Shown in pieces: positions 55,193 to 63,823 of a DNA stretch of 64,000 nt; position 1 is the first letter of the stretch; each line of letters opens with the position of its first letter. The stretch is from Methanohalophilus mahii DSM 5219 (lineage in GTDB: Archaea > Halobacteriota > Methanosarcinia > Methanosarcinales > Methanosarcinaceae), in the NCBI RefSeq assembly GCF_000025865.1, contig NC_014002.1, positions 1,798,001 to 1,862,000 on the forward strand. Reading direction: 5' to 3'. The translations under genes and the position numbers were made by a program. The notes beneath the pieces were generated by a model. It worked only from the letters and a program-made list of their open reading frames with translations. It ran no database searches and was not told the origin of the DNA.

Positions 55193-55233
55193 AAATGACC
55201 CACTGCCAGAGGAAAATTAGAATACATATTATA

Positions 55234-55241
55234 TTAGGTTA
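55234..55241. promoter_or_regulatory. candidate DtxR-type half-site
   Basis: TTAGGTTA equals one half of the consensus bound by DtxR and IdeR. It lies about 40 bases before the dtxR-feoB genes, in the region shared with deoxyhypusine synthase. A matching second half is not present, so this is only a hint. AAATATATATTTAA at about 55267-55280 would be the TATA region. Confidence 0.25.
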
Positions 55242-55355
55242 TGCGAAAGGGAAGTAGAGAATCTATAAATATATATTTAACGCCTGTACACAAATGCCGA
55301 ACAGCTTTTTAAGTGAATAAGAACATGAATAATTTCCCAAAAGTCGTGATATACA

Positions 55356-56306
55356 ATGGTTCAGGTAAAGGATCTCCACTGGAAAAAAGACATGAGAGTG
55401 TCCGAACTCGTTGATTCCTATGAGAACGTGGGATTTCAGAGTGTAGAACTACATCGGGCTTCCGAAGTAATAGTCAAGATGAAAAAGGATTCAGCAAAGG
55501 TTTTCCTTACATTTACCTCTAACATGGTTACTTCCGGGTTGAGAGGATTTTTTGCCCAGCTCATCGAATTGGGAATTGCAGATGTGCTTGTTACAACAGT
55601 CGGAGGTCTTGAAGAGGATATAATGAAGGCTACCGGGGAAGTTTTCTCCATCGGCACCTTCAATACCGATGATGTGGAACTCCATGAGAGAGGAATTAAC
55701 CGGGTTGGTAATCTTCTTATCCAGAATCAAAGTTACATGAATTTCGAAGATATGATAACGGACATCCTCAGGAAACTCCATGCAAAGCAAAAAAGATGGT
55801 CTGTATCAGAGATGCTGCGGGAAATCGGCCTGCTTCTGGATGACACAAACTCAATCCTTTACCAGGCAGCAAAGCATGATGTGCCTCTTTTCTGTCCAGC
55901 CATAACCGATGGTGCCTTCGGATTCCACTTGTATCTTTTCCAGCAGGAAAACCCGGATTTCATAGTGGACGTCGTGCAGGATTTCGGCAATATTCTCCTT
56001 ACCACCAGCTATGATGACAGGAAGGGAGTGATCGCCCTGGGCGGTTCAATATCCAAACACCATGCAATCCTTGCTACATTGCTCAACGGAGGGGCGGAAT
56101 ATGCTGTATACATGACCACGGCCCACCGCACTTCCGGCAGCATGTCCGGTGCCAATACAAGTGAAGCAAAATCCTGGGGTAAGGTAAAGGATGAAAGTGA
56201 TATTGCCACGGTTATCGGTGATGTAAGCATAACCTTCCCTATGGCAATGACACATGCACTGGATGAATTGTACGAAGAAGGATTACTGAATATCGAAAAT
56301 AAATAA
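55356..56306 (+). CDS. dys: deoxyhypusine synthase
   Basis: The 316-residue enzyme transfers the aminobutyl group of spermidine to Lys35 of eIF5A with NAD. It shows TSNMVTSGLRG, the NAD-binding GGxE..MK segment, the FCPAITDGAFG block and the catalytic Lys276 in SEAKSWGKV (canonically EAVSWGK). The substrate eIF5A is encoded at 33891. A fold-III decarboxylase follows 13 bases downstream, suggesting local polyamine production. Some archaeal paralogues act on other substrates, so function is very likely but not proven. Confidence 0.9.
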   Translation: MVQVKDLHWKKDMRVSELVDSYENVGFQSVELHRASEVIVKMKKDSAKVFLTFTSNMVTSGLRGFFAQLIELGIADVLVTTVGGLEEDIMKATGEVFSIGTFNTDDVELHERGINRVGNLLIQNQSYMNFEDMITDILRKLHAKQKRWSVSEMLREIGLLLDDTNSILYQAAKHDVPLFCPAITDGAFGFHLYLFQQENPDFIVDVVQDFGNILLTTSYDDRKGVIALGGSISKHHAILATLLNGGAEYAVYMTTAHRTSGSMSGANTSEAKSWGKVKDESDIATVIGDVSITFPMAMTHALDELYEEGLLNIENK

Positions 56307-56319
56307 AGAGATTTATATA

Positions 56320-57363
56320 ATGACTGTCCCTGAGCCCAAATTCATTCTTTCAAAAAAAGTGATTATGCAGCAGTACGGTCTGGTGGAGGATATAGCTGAC
56401 ATTGTCTCATACAGTTCCAAGACGAACCCCAAAGTCACCTCCGTACTTGAAGAGATGACGAATTGTCTTTTCAGCGTCCATATGGAGAACGAACTGAAAC
56501 ATATAGATGATCTCTCCCGGACGGTCTTTCTGGCACAGGGGTGGAGCAGTGCCCAGGCAAAGGACCTCTATGACAGGGGCATTCGGAATTTCATTCTGGA
56601 CAACGAACATGACCTGGATGTCCTGCTTACAACCCTTAAGGACACCAACCACCGGGTCAACCTTATGCTCAGGCTCAAACTGCGGGAAAATTCCATCCGT
56701 ACAGAACGCTATTTTGTCTTTGGTATGCCTTCTGCGACCATCAACCGGCACATTGGCGAACTGGTGGACAGCCCTAATATCGGTAAACTTGGCATACATT
56801 TCCACAGGAAGACCCAGAATGTGAGCGAATGGAAACTGCAAAGGGACATCGAAGATGTAATCACTCCTGAAACACTGGATGCCATAGACATTCTCAATAT
56901 CGGGGGAGGTTTGCCTTCGGTTTATGCTAACAGTAATGCTGATGTCATCGGAGGCATTTTCAAGAGAATTACAGATTTCAGGAAATGGTTGCATGAAAGG
57001 GACATATCCCTTATGGTTGAACCCGGGAGGTATATCGCTGCACCTGCCGGCAAACTGGTAACCCGTGTGATGGCGGTGTATGAGGACAATGTCATCGTGA
57101 ATGCTTCCGTTTACAACAGTGATATGGATGCAATCCTGGTACCTGTAAAACTGCGTGTGGAAAATGAGGTCAGCAGTCATGAAGGAGAAGCCTATGTGAT
57201 CAAGGGTTGTACACCCTGTTCAATGGATCTGTTCAGGTACCGTGTTTATCTCGAAAATAGGCCGCAAATTGGCGATCCTATTACATTCATAAATGCCGGG
57301 GCCTATAATTTCAGGTCTGACTTCTGCGATCTGGAAGAAATTATCACAGAAATAACTGATTGA
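56320..57363 (+). CDS. fold-type III PLP-dependent amino acid decarboxylase
   Basis: The 347-residue protein belongs to the ornithine/diaminopimelate decarboxylase superfamily: PLP lysine in YSSKTNP (about residue 34), phosphate-binding NIGGGLP, substrate EPGRYI, the Cys-x-x-Cys region KGCTPCSMD (active-site Cys) and NAGAYNF. At about 347 residues it is shorter than ODC (about 400). The neighbour deoxyhypusine synthase suggests a polyamine product, for example from ornithine or a carboxyspermidine. Substrate cannot be set from sequence. Confidence 0.85.
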   Translation: MTVPEPKFILSKKVIMQQYGLVEDIADIVSYSSKTNPKVTSVLEEMTNCLFSVHMENELKHIDDLSRTVFLAQGWSSAQAKDLYDRGIRNFILDNEHDLDVLLTTLKDTNHRVNLMLRLKLRENSIRTERYFVFGMPSATINRHIGELVDSPNIGKLGIHFHRKTQNVSEWKLQRDIEDVITPETLDAIDILNIGGGLPSVYANSNADVIGGIFKRITDFRKWLHERDISLMVEPGRYIAAPAGKLVTRVMAVYEDNVIVNASVYNSDMDAILVPVKLRVENEVSSHEGEAYVIKGCTPCSMDLFRYRVYLENRPQIGDPITFINAGAYNFRSDFCDLEEIITEITD

Positions 57364-57364
57364 C

Positions 57365-57907
57365 TCACTCCACAAATACCATAGCAGCCACAACGGTTGT
57401 CCAGAGGCCGCTCTTGTCGCCTTTGGCGGTCTGGCAGATATGGGAGGTATTGATAATATGACCGCTGGCCCGGTAGAGCTGTTCCCTTTCCTGCCAGGCA
57501 GAATCTGCATCAAACTCAATGCCCAGGGTGGTTGCTAGCATTGTGGCAGCAATATCCTCTGCATACATCCCTGCGGTATCCTCATCCTCTCCGAAGGAAT
57601 GATGTTCTGAAATGTATCCATAATTATCCTCATTCACAGGTACCGCGGTGCCTACTGCCGAGGCTACCAGACGATGAGCTTCATTGGTCTGGTTGCGGGC
57701 AAGTACGGAATAGACGATCTCTCCGGGACGGAGATATTCAAGACCCTCTTCCTTTGGAATTATCCTGCAACCCGGTGGAAGGATACTGGAAACACTCACA
57801 AGATTATATTTTTCAATACCCGCATCCCTTAACGCAAGTTCAAAGGAAGCCAGTTTATCCCGGTGGACACCTGTTCCCTTTGTGAGGAACGCCCTGGAAG
57901 GAATCAT
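57365..57907 (-). CDS. pdaD: pyruvoyl-dependent arginine decarboxylase
   Basis: The 180-residue proenzyme cuts itself between Ser40 and Ser41 in LVSVSSILPPGC; the second serine becomes the pyruvoyl group. The conserved Glu in TNEAHRLVASAVG and the central SEHHSFG are present. It makes agmatine from arginine, feeding the agmatinase at 34283. The frame is open to 57994, but ATG 57907 gives the usual length. It ends one base from the convergent fold-III decarboxylase. Confidence 0.93.
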   Translation of the reverse strand: MIPSRAFLTKGTGVHRDKLASFELALRDAGIEKYNLVSVSSILPPGCRIIPKEEGLEYLRPGEIVYSVLARNQTNEAHRLVASAVGTAVPVNEDNYGYISEHHSFGEDEDTAGMYAEDIAATMLATTLGIEFDADSAWQEREQLYRASGHIINTSHICQTAKGDKSGLWTTVVAAMVFVE

Positions 57908-58024
57908 GGCTTTCCGATAGGGCCTTATTGATAAATAAATTTCGATGCCTACAGATATCCATTTAAAACATGAAACCTTTAGAATGGCACACAATCATAG
58001 ATATTTTGGACAAAATCATTATCG

Positions 58025-59617
58025 GTGAACATAATGACAGAAATTACACACTGGGCAGATGTTGTTGCTGAAGAAACCCTGGAAAGGGGAAACACACACC
58101 TCGTTGCCACCGGTATCACCCCCTCCGGCCACATCCATGTAGGGAACATGCGGGAAGTTGTAACAGCCGATGCTGCATATCGCGCATTACTTGACAGGGA
58201 TGCAAACGCAGAACTGATCTACATTGCAGACACCTACGACCCCTTGAGAAAGGTCTATCCGTTTTTGGATGAAAGTTATGAGGAACATGTGGGTAAGCCT
58301 CTCTCCGAGATCCCCTGCCCCTGCGGTGAATGCAAGAATTATGCTGACCATTTCCTGCAACCTTTCCTGAAGTCCCTGCACCGGCTGGGAATCAAGCCTG
58401 AAGTATACCTGGCAGATGAACTTTACAAATCCGGAAGGTATAACGAGGGCATCAAAACTGCCCTGAAAAAGAGAGATAAGATTGCAGCCATCCTGAAAGA
58501 GGTTTCCGGAAGGCAACCTGGTGATGACTGGAGTCCTTTCAACCCGATCTGCATGCAGTGCGGAAAGATCAATACCACAAGAGTTACGAGTTTTGATGAA
58601 AGGGAAGAAACGGTGGATTATACATGCTCCTGCGGCCACAGTGGTACTGTACCCATGCAGGGCGGCGGGAAACTTACCTGGCGTGTGGACTGGCCTGCCC
58701 GCTGGCAGATCCTCGGTGTGACTGTGGAACCTTTCGGCAAGGACCATGCCTCACGAGGAGGTTCCTATGATACCGGAAAGAGAATCGCCCGGGAAATTTT
58801 CGGCTGCGAACCTCCACACCCTATCGTCTATGAATGGATTATGCTGGGCAAGGAAGGGGCGATGTCCTCATCCACCGGTGTGGTCGTATCCATTGCAGAC
58901 ATGCTCAAGGTCGTACCTCCTGAGGTCCTGAGATACCTGATTATCCGAACCAAGCCCGAAAAACACATCCGTTTCGACCCTGCACAGCCACTGCTCACTC
59001 TTGTAGACCAGTATGAAAAACTCCATCAGACAGGCGGGACATCCGAATATGACAGGCGTGTAAAGGAACTGTCCCATGCAAGCGGCCTGTGTCATACGGA
59101 TATCCCGTTCAAGCACATGACAACCATCCACCAGGTAGCTCACGGGGATTTCGACAGGATCTTGAAAATCGTGGAAAGGGCAGGTTACGATACCAAAAAT
59201 ACGGAATGCATAAAACAGCTCGCCGATAATGTGGGCAACTGGCTTGATATGTATGCGCCTCCCTTCGCAAAATTCAGTGTTCAGGAGAAACTGCCTGAAC
59301 TTGCAGCTACCCTTTCTGACAAACAACGAGCATTCCTGACCACACTTGCCGATGTACTGGAAGAAAGCGCAGAACTTGATGGCTCTGATTATCACAATCT
59401 TGTCTATTCCGCAAAGGAAGAAGGAGGCAGGCTGCACAGGGAGATGGAGAAAGTACTTGGAGAGGAATTTACCATCGGCCCGAAGGATCTGTTCAAAGCC
59501 CTCTACATATCCCTGCTGGGCCAGGCTTCCGGGCCGAAAGCCGGATGGTTCCTTTCCTCCCTGGAAAAAGATTTCCTGATCAAACGCTTCAGGGAAGCTG
59601 CAGCGTACAGGCCCTGA
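58025..59617 (+). CDS. lysS: lysyl-tRNA synthetase, class I
   Basis: The 530-residue enzyme charges tRNA-Lys. It is the class I type of archaea: HIGH motif in PSGHIHVGN (about residues 33-41), KMSKS variant AMSSSTG (about residue 281), two zinc-binding Cys pairs (CPCGEC; CMQC and CSC), and a helix-rich anticodon domain at the end. GTG 58025 or ATG 58034 may start it. Some methanogens also have a class II enzyme. A methyltransferase gene follows one base after the stop. Confidence 0.94.
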   Translation: MNIMTEITHWADVVAEETLERGNTHLVATGITPSGHIHVGNMREVVTADAAYRALLDRDANAELIYIADTYDPLRKVYPFLDESYEEHVGKPLSEIPCPCGECKNYADHFLQPFLKSLHRLGIKPEVYLADELYKSGRYNEGIKTALKKRDKIAAILKEVSGRQPGDDWSPFNPICMQCGKINTTRVTSFDEREETVDYTCSCGHSGTVPMQGGGKLTWRVDWPARWQILGVTVEPFGKDHASRGGSYDTGKRIAREIFGCEPPHPIVYEWIMLGKEGAMSSSTGVVVSIADMLKVVPPEVLRYLIIRTKPEKHIRFDPAQPLLTLVDQYEKLHQTGGTSEYDRRVKELSHASGLCHTDIPFKHMTTIHQVAHGDFDRILKIVERAGYDTKNTECIKQLADNVGNWLDMYAPPFAKFSVQEKLPELAATLSDKQRAFLTTLADVLEESAELDGSDYHNLVYSAKEEGGRLHREMEKVLGEEFTIGPKDLFKALYISLLGQASGPKAGWFLSSLEKDFLIKRFREAAAYRP

Positions 59618-59618
59618 C

Positions 59619-60269
59619 ATGGCCTTCGAACATTTCAATGCCTGGGAAGAGGAATACCGTCATGTCCGGTGGGCGGGACCTCTGGACATATCCTCCCTGC
59701 AGGAGGAACTTGAGGAAGGCGAACTAATACTTGATGCAGGTTGTGGTCACGGCAGGTATGCCATATCCCTCTCGCATGAATATACAACCATGGGCTGTGA
59801 TGTTTCTCAGCGTGGGCTTTTGAGATTACAGGAAAAAGCAGAATTGCCGTTATGCAGGGCAAGCATTACAGACCTTCCTTTCCCAGAGGATTCTTTTGAT
59901 GTGGTACTGTGCCAGGGGGTACTCCAGCATCTGTTTGAGGCGGAAAGAAAACAGGCTGCAGACCAGATGACGAATGTACTGAAACCCGGAGGAAAACTTA
60001 TCTTCGAGGCTTTTGGCAGGCAGGACATGCGCTATGGAGGGGAAGCCGTGGAACAGCATACATTCCGGCGCAAAAATGGAATTATCTACCACTATTTCAT
60101 CATGGAAGAATTAGAGGATCTTTTTGATAAACTAGATATCACTAAAAAAGAAAACAGACTGAAAAAAAAGATATTCAGGGGCAGGGAATATACCCGCCAT
60201 TCGATTTTTTTTGTAGCCCGCAAACCTTCAGAAGAAGATTCCAAGATGGTTGAGCAGGATAACCAGTAA
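59619..60269 (+). CDS. class I SAM-dependent methyltransferase
   Basis: The 216-residue protein has the SAM motif ILDAGCGHGRYAISL (about residues 38-52), DVVLCQGVLQHLF (motif IV), and the LKPGGKLIFEAFG post-motif of small-molecule methyltransferases. The substrate is unknown. Its ATG is one base after the lysS stop, so the two are translationally coupled. Its last 40 bases overlap the end of the BofA-like gene on the other strand. Confidence 0.84.
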   Translation: MAFEHFNAWEEEYRHVRWAGPLDISSLQEELEEGELILDAGCGHGRYAISLSHEYTTMGCDVSQRGLLRLQEKAELPLCRASITDLPFPEDSFDVVLCQGVLQHLFEAERKQAADQMTNVLKPGGKLIFEAFGRQDMRYGGEAVEQHTFRRKNGIIYHYFIMEELEDLFDKLDITKKENRLKKKIFRGREYTRHSIFFVARKPSEEDSKMVEQDNQ

Positions 60270-60476
60270 GGCACCGATTGGTCCGCCAATAGCACATGTC
60301 AGGATTACCACGGCCGAGTAAGCTATACCCAATCCGAAAACGATGTTCGCTCCCACAATTATGGCAAGGCCAAGAATGGTGTTTACTATGAGCCCCTTAA
60401 CGGTCTTGAGAACCTTATAGATCATAAGGGCTATAATAATAGCTACAAGAACGAGAATTATCTCTGAACCTATCAT
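60228..60476 (-). CDS. BofA-like small membrane protein
   Basis: The 82-residue protein has two or three membrane spans (about residues 5-20, 28-50 and 55-80) and the family end CAIGGPIGALLVILLNHLGI, the pattern of the pro-sigmaK processing inhibitor BofA family. Archaea have no sigmaK, so the function must differ; a partner to a membrane protease or a signalling role are possibilities. Convergent overlap with the methyltransferase gene. Confidence 0.78.
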   Translation of the reverse strand: MIGSEIILVLVAIIIALMIYKVLKTVKGLIVNTILGLAIIVGANIVFGLGIAYSAVVILTCAIGGPIGALLVILLNHLGIFF

Positions 60477-60540
60477 GTACCAAAATATGCAGCATAATTA
60501 TATATTTGTTTCCTATGCAGAGAGTGGCTGCCTTAACAAT

Positions 60541-60978
60541 TCATGGCTGCAAATCTTCACCACTCACAAAATCCAAGAATGAAGATATCAGGCTTTCCAG
60601 CTCCTTTTCATCACGGTATTCGTCTAAAAGGATCAGGTGGTTGGTGTTACCCAGCAGCATTGCAGAGACTGTTGAACCCTCACGGTAAACACATTGTACC
60701 GGAATACCGAGATTCAGGGCAGAACATACCTCATAGCCAACACCTGTGGAGGCAAGAGAGACCTCCGCAACCATGCAGTCACAGCCATCAAGAATGTGCA
60801 TATCCCTTTCATAAATTTCGGAGTCGGACATGCCTGCTTCATTTTCTTCAACATGTGGATCAGCCACATGCAGACTGGCCACATCATGCCCCTGGTTTTC
60901 TACGATCTGTACCATTTGCTGATAAACCGGGAGGTTTTGCCTGCCTCCCCTGATAGAACCTGACAGGAATACTTTCAT
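60541..60978 (-). CDS. nucleoside 2-deoxyribosyltransferase-like / DNPH1-like N-glycosidase
   Basis: The 145-residue protein resembles 2'-deoxynucleoside 5'-phosphate N-hydrolase (DNPH1/RCL): GSIRGGR at residues 7-13, ERDMHILDGCD with the conserved Asp, and VAEVSLASTGVGYE with the catalytic Glu. It would remove the base from (modified) deoxynucleoside monophosphates, a sanitation role. Its start overlaps the U32 gene stop by four bases (ATGA). Confidence 0.82.
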   Translation of the reverse strand: MKVFLSGSIRGGRQNLPVYQQMVQIVENQGHDVASLHVADPHVEENEAGMSDSEIYERDMHILDGCDCMVAEVSLASTGVGYEVCSALNLGIPVQCVYREGSTVSAMLLGNTNHLILLDEYRDEKELESLISSFLDFVSGEDLQP

Positions 60979-63371
60979 AGTACACCCCGATAGAAGTGAC
61001 CAGTGGTATATTTTTTGCCTGCACGCATTTTCTTTGTATCCGCCCTTCCGTCCAGAACCTGCCTGTACAGGCCAACCAGCCTGCCGATATCACCCGGTGA
61101 TTCCCAGCGGGTTTCGATACGTATAGCAGAAACCCCTGTGGCAGTTACATCCTCTAGGAAATCAAGCATGCTTAATCCCCGGGAGTTAAGCAGATGCGTC
61201 CGGCAGTGTTCATCCGTTTTTAAGGGGAAGGAATAACCCTTCCTGTCAACCAGAACACATTCCCCTTCCCGGCAGGAATCCGAACATCCTGAAGTGTGCG
61301 AAAGAGGACAATATTCTGAGACCATTACCTCGAAGTTGCCTTCCACTATGCATTCAAGACCTTCACAACCGTCAGCGACCTGACCGAGTTCATCCAGTGT
61401 CAGTTCCGGAGATGCCGTGACCCTACGGGCCCCGAGGTTTTTCAGGACGGTACAGGAATGGTGGTTGAAAATATTTAGCGGGGTGTCGGTAACAAAAGGA
61501 ATATCCTTTTCCGATGCCATCCCGATCATCCCCGCATTAGCCACAAGCAGTCCACTGCATTCCCGTGCCTCTTCCAGCAGCCAGAAAAGATCTTTCATTT
61601 CCCCGTTTTTAATAATTCGCGGGGTGGAAAGATAAAGAGACGCTCCACCACTCTGGCATTGTTTCTTAACCGTAGCAATTTCATCAACCGAAGGCATGTG
61701 CAGTCCTGTGAAATAGATCACATCTGCACCTGCAGCCACAGCAGTCCCCGCATCTTCAACCGAGGATACAGCCACACAGAGCAAGGGGTTTGTATTAGCC
61801 GCTGCTCTATTATTAATCGGCTCAAGAGAAGGTTTGCTGCATTTCCGATGATACTTTTCAGTTCGTTTTTTTCGCAGAAGGTCCACAGCATCATTACGCA
61901 GGTCATTCAGTACACCAACGGGAACGAAGATCCCGTCATCCATTTTTATAGATATAGAGGAGGGATCAAAAGCCGTATTCCCCAGTTTTGCCAGCTGTTT
62001 ACGCAACTGTTTTTCAGAGGCTGCCTTTCCTTTGGCCGCCTCTACAACATAATCGCAATTTAAGGCTATAGTATTACAATCCTCATCCTCCACTGACAGA
62101 CTTAGAGGATGACCCAGCCGCGCCTCAAGCTGCATAATGACCGGGATTTTACGCTGTGGTGCAGCAGATGTATAGGTCTGTTGCAACTGTTTTATCTGGC
62201 GGCAGTCCAGGGTGCGGTAAAGGATATCCCCCTCGCGCAGGCGTCCGGAGAAAGGGATCTCTATAGTATCCCCAGCTGAGGCACTCTTTTCCTGCCTGCC
62301 TGCCCGATAGATCACGCCTATCTTCTCACCCTCACCTGCTTTTGAAACAATCCCGTCACCTACAGTCAGGTCTTGCTCAAGGAAAACTACAGCACGATCC
62401 ATATACCTGCTCATTCCCACAACTGTCCCAATGGGAATGCCCCGATTACCCGGTGAGACGGTACCCATCATATCCCTGGTACCTCCTTCAAGATAGGCTG
62501 AAGTGAAACCCCGGTTAAAGAGCTGTTCAAGATAACGTATCTCTGATTCGGTTACACGGAAATTTGTGGGATCTGCAAAATAACGATCAATGAGCCTGCG
62601 ATAGACGGAGATCACACCCGCCACGTATTCGGGTTTTTTCATCCTGCCTTCAATCTTGAAAGAATCCACGCCCGCTGCTATCAGCTCCGGAATCAGACGG
62701 GCTGCACACAGGTCTTTGGGACTTAGCAGGTAGTCTGCTGCAACAATCTCATCATCACAACTAAGTGAATACTGCCTGCGGCAGGGCTGGGCGCAGTAGC
62801 CTCTATTGCCGCTCCTTCCCCCAATCATGCTACTCATGAGACACTGGCCGGAATACGAGATACAGAGGGCTCCATGCACGAAGACCTCGATTTCCAGATC
62901 TGTGTTATCATTCAGTGCAGCAATCTCTTCCAGACTCATCTCTCGGGAGAGGACCACACGCTTTACCCCGTATCTTTCCAGCAGTTTCACAGATTCAGTG
63001 TTATGCACCGTCATCTGGGTACTGGCATGAACCGGCAATTGCGGGAGGTGATTACGGCAGGCGACAAGCAACCCAATATCCTGTACGATGACAGCATCCA
63101 CTCCCATATTGCATAATTGAGTCAAAAAATCCATGGCCTGCGAGAATTCACTGTCCTTTATCAGGGTATTTACGGTCACATAGACCCTGACACCGTAAAG
63201 ATGGGCATAATCGATCGCTTCCCCGAGATTGTGATCCGGGAAATTGTCTGCATAGCCCCGTGCACTGAAAGCCGAACCTCCGAAATAGACTGCATCAGCC
63301 CCGTTCTGGACTGCAGCTACCAGGGAATCGTAGTCGCCTGCAGGAGCAAGAAGTTCCGGTTTTTTGTTCAT
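60975..63371 (-). CDS. U32-family protein (RNA hydroxylation type)
   Basis: The 798-residue protein has the U32 signature EIEVFVHGALCISYSGQCL (about residue 164) and GGRSGNRGYCAQPCRRQYSL, giving a Cys cluster that binds [4Fe-4S]. A central insertion (DUF3656-like, residues about 390-530) and a second TIM-barrel half with Cys residues (CPLSHTSGCSDSC) follow. Bacterial relatives RlhA and TrhP hydroxylate 23S rRNA or tRNA U34, so peptidase activity is unlikely. The gene is preceded by its own TATA box and overlaps the DNPH1-like gene. Confidence 0.88.
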   Translation of the reverse strand: MNKKPELLAPAGDYDSLVAAVQNGADAVYFGGSAFSARGYADNFPDHNLGEAIDYAHLYGVRVYVTVNTLIKDSEFSQAMDFLTQLCNMGVDAVIVQDIGLLVACRNHLPQLPVHASTQMTVHNTESVKLLERYGVKRVVLSREMSLEEIAALNDNTDLEIEVFVHGALCISYSGQCLMSSMIGGRSGNRGYCAQPCRRQYSLSCDDEIVAADYLLSPKDLCAARLIPELIAAGVDSFKIEGRMKKPEYVAGVISVYRRLIDRYFADPTNFRVTESEIRYLEQLFNRGFTSAYLEGGTRDMMGTVSPGNRGIPIGTVVGMSRYMDRAVVFLEQDLTVGDGIVSKAGEGEKIGVIYRAGRQEKSASAGDTIEIPFSGRLREGDILYRTLDCRQIKQLQQTYTSAAPQRKIPVIMQLEARLGHPLSLSVEDEDCNTIALNCDYVVEAAKGKAASEKQLRKQLAKLGNTAFDPSSISIKMDDGIFVPVGVLNDLRNDAVDLLRKKRTEKYHRKCSKPSLEPINNRAAANTNPLLCVAVSSVEDAGTAVAAGADVIYFTGLHMPSVDEIATVKKQCQSGGASLYLSTPRIIKNGEMKDLFWLLEEARECSGLLVANAGMIGMASEKDIPFVTDTPLNIFNHHSCTVLKNLGARRVTASPELTLDELGQVADGCEGLECIVEGNFEVMVSEYCPLSHTSGCSDSCREGECVLVDRKGYSFPLKTDEHCRTHLLNSRGLSMLDFLEDVTATGVSAIRIETRWESPGDIGRLVGLYRQVLDGRADTKKMRAGKKYTTGHFYRGVL

Positions 63372-63396
63372 TGTCTGGTGTGCATATGAACGGGCG

Positions 63397-63406
63397 TTAT
63401 ATAAAT
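63397..63406 (-). promoter_or_regulatory. TATA box of the U32 gene
   Basis: On the minus strand ATTTATATAA lies 26-35 bases before ATG 63371, so transcription would begin at or just before the start codon, giving a nearly leaderless mRNA. The same TATA spacing recurs before the arsR-like and PhoU-like genes. Confidence 0.45.
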
Positions 63407-63464
63407 GCTGCCGGGTAAAAGGAATATATGTTATATTACAATTGCTAAAGAATATAGTGTTCTG

Positions 63465-63503
63465 CGGAAAATAAAAAATGAGCCGGTAAATAATAAAGAC
63501 CGG
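63465..63503 (-). terminator. intrinsic terminator behind the MazG-like gene
   Basis: CCGGT (63483-63487) and ACCGG (63499-63503) form a 5-bp stem. On the minus strand it is followed by CTCATTTTTTATTTT. It stands about 20 bases after the MazG-like stop and separates that transcript from the U32 gene. Confidence 0.5.
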
Positions 63504-63524
63504 AAAGCAGAATTACAAATATTA

Positions 63525-63812
63525 TCAATCCGTGCAGATACACGGATTCCTGCCGCAGGTAGGACAACTTTGCGGATATTTCTCTTTGAATGCCTCTTCC
63601 AGGTCAATCCCATAGAGGTTTGCCAGCGCCCCTATCCACGCAAAACAGTCGGCAAGTTCCTCCCGGATGTTCTCCCGGTCGTCCCGGCGAATGGCCTCTG
63701 CAAGTTCACCCACCTCTTCCACCAGCCAGAGAGCAGTAGCTGTATTTCCCCTTCTTTTGTCGTTTTCCAGATAGAGGTCACGCATCAGTTGCTGGAAGGC
63801 TGCTATTTCCAT
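63525..63812 (-). CDS. MazG-like nucleotide pyrophosphohydrolase
   Basis: The 95-residue single MazG domain has the metal site in VEEVGELAEAIRRDDRENIREELADCFAW (ExxE then ExxD). It likely hydrolyses non-standard dNTPs. The tail CPTCGRNPCIC, a small zinc-ribbon-like Cys pattern, is unusual for the family. It starts 11 bases after the hisF stop, so it is probably co-transcribed with hisF. Confidence 0.87.
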   Translation of the reverse strand: MEIAAFQQLMRDLYLENDKRRGNTATALWLVEEVGELAEAIRRDDRENIREELADCFAWIGALANLYGIDLEEAFKEKYPQSCPTCGRNPCICTD

Positions 63813-63823
63813 TAATTGCCACC

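Noticed and set aside
56407-57180. 257-codon minus-strand frame opposite the fold-III decarboxylase
   Set aside because: The plus strand has all PLP-site motifs in order; the antisense frame is a codon-bias artefact.
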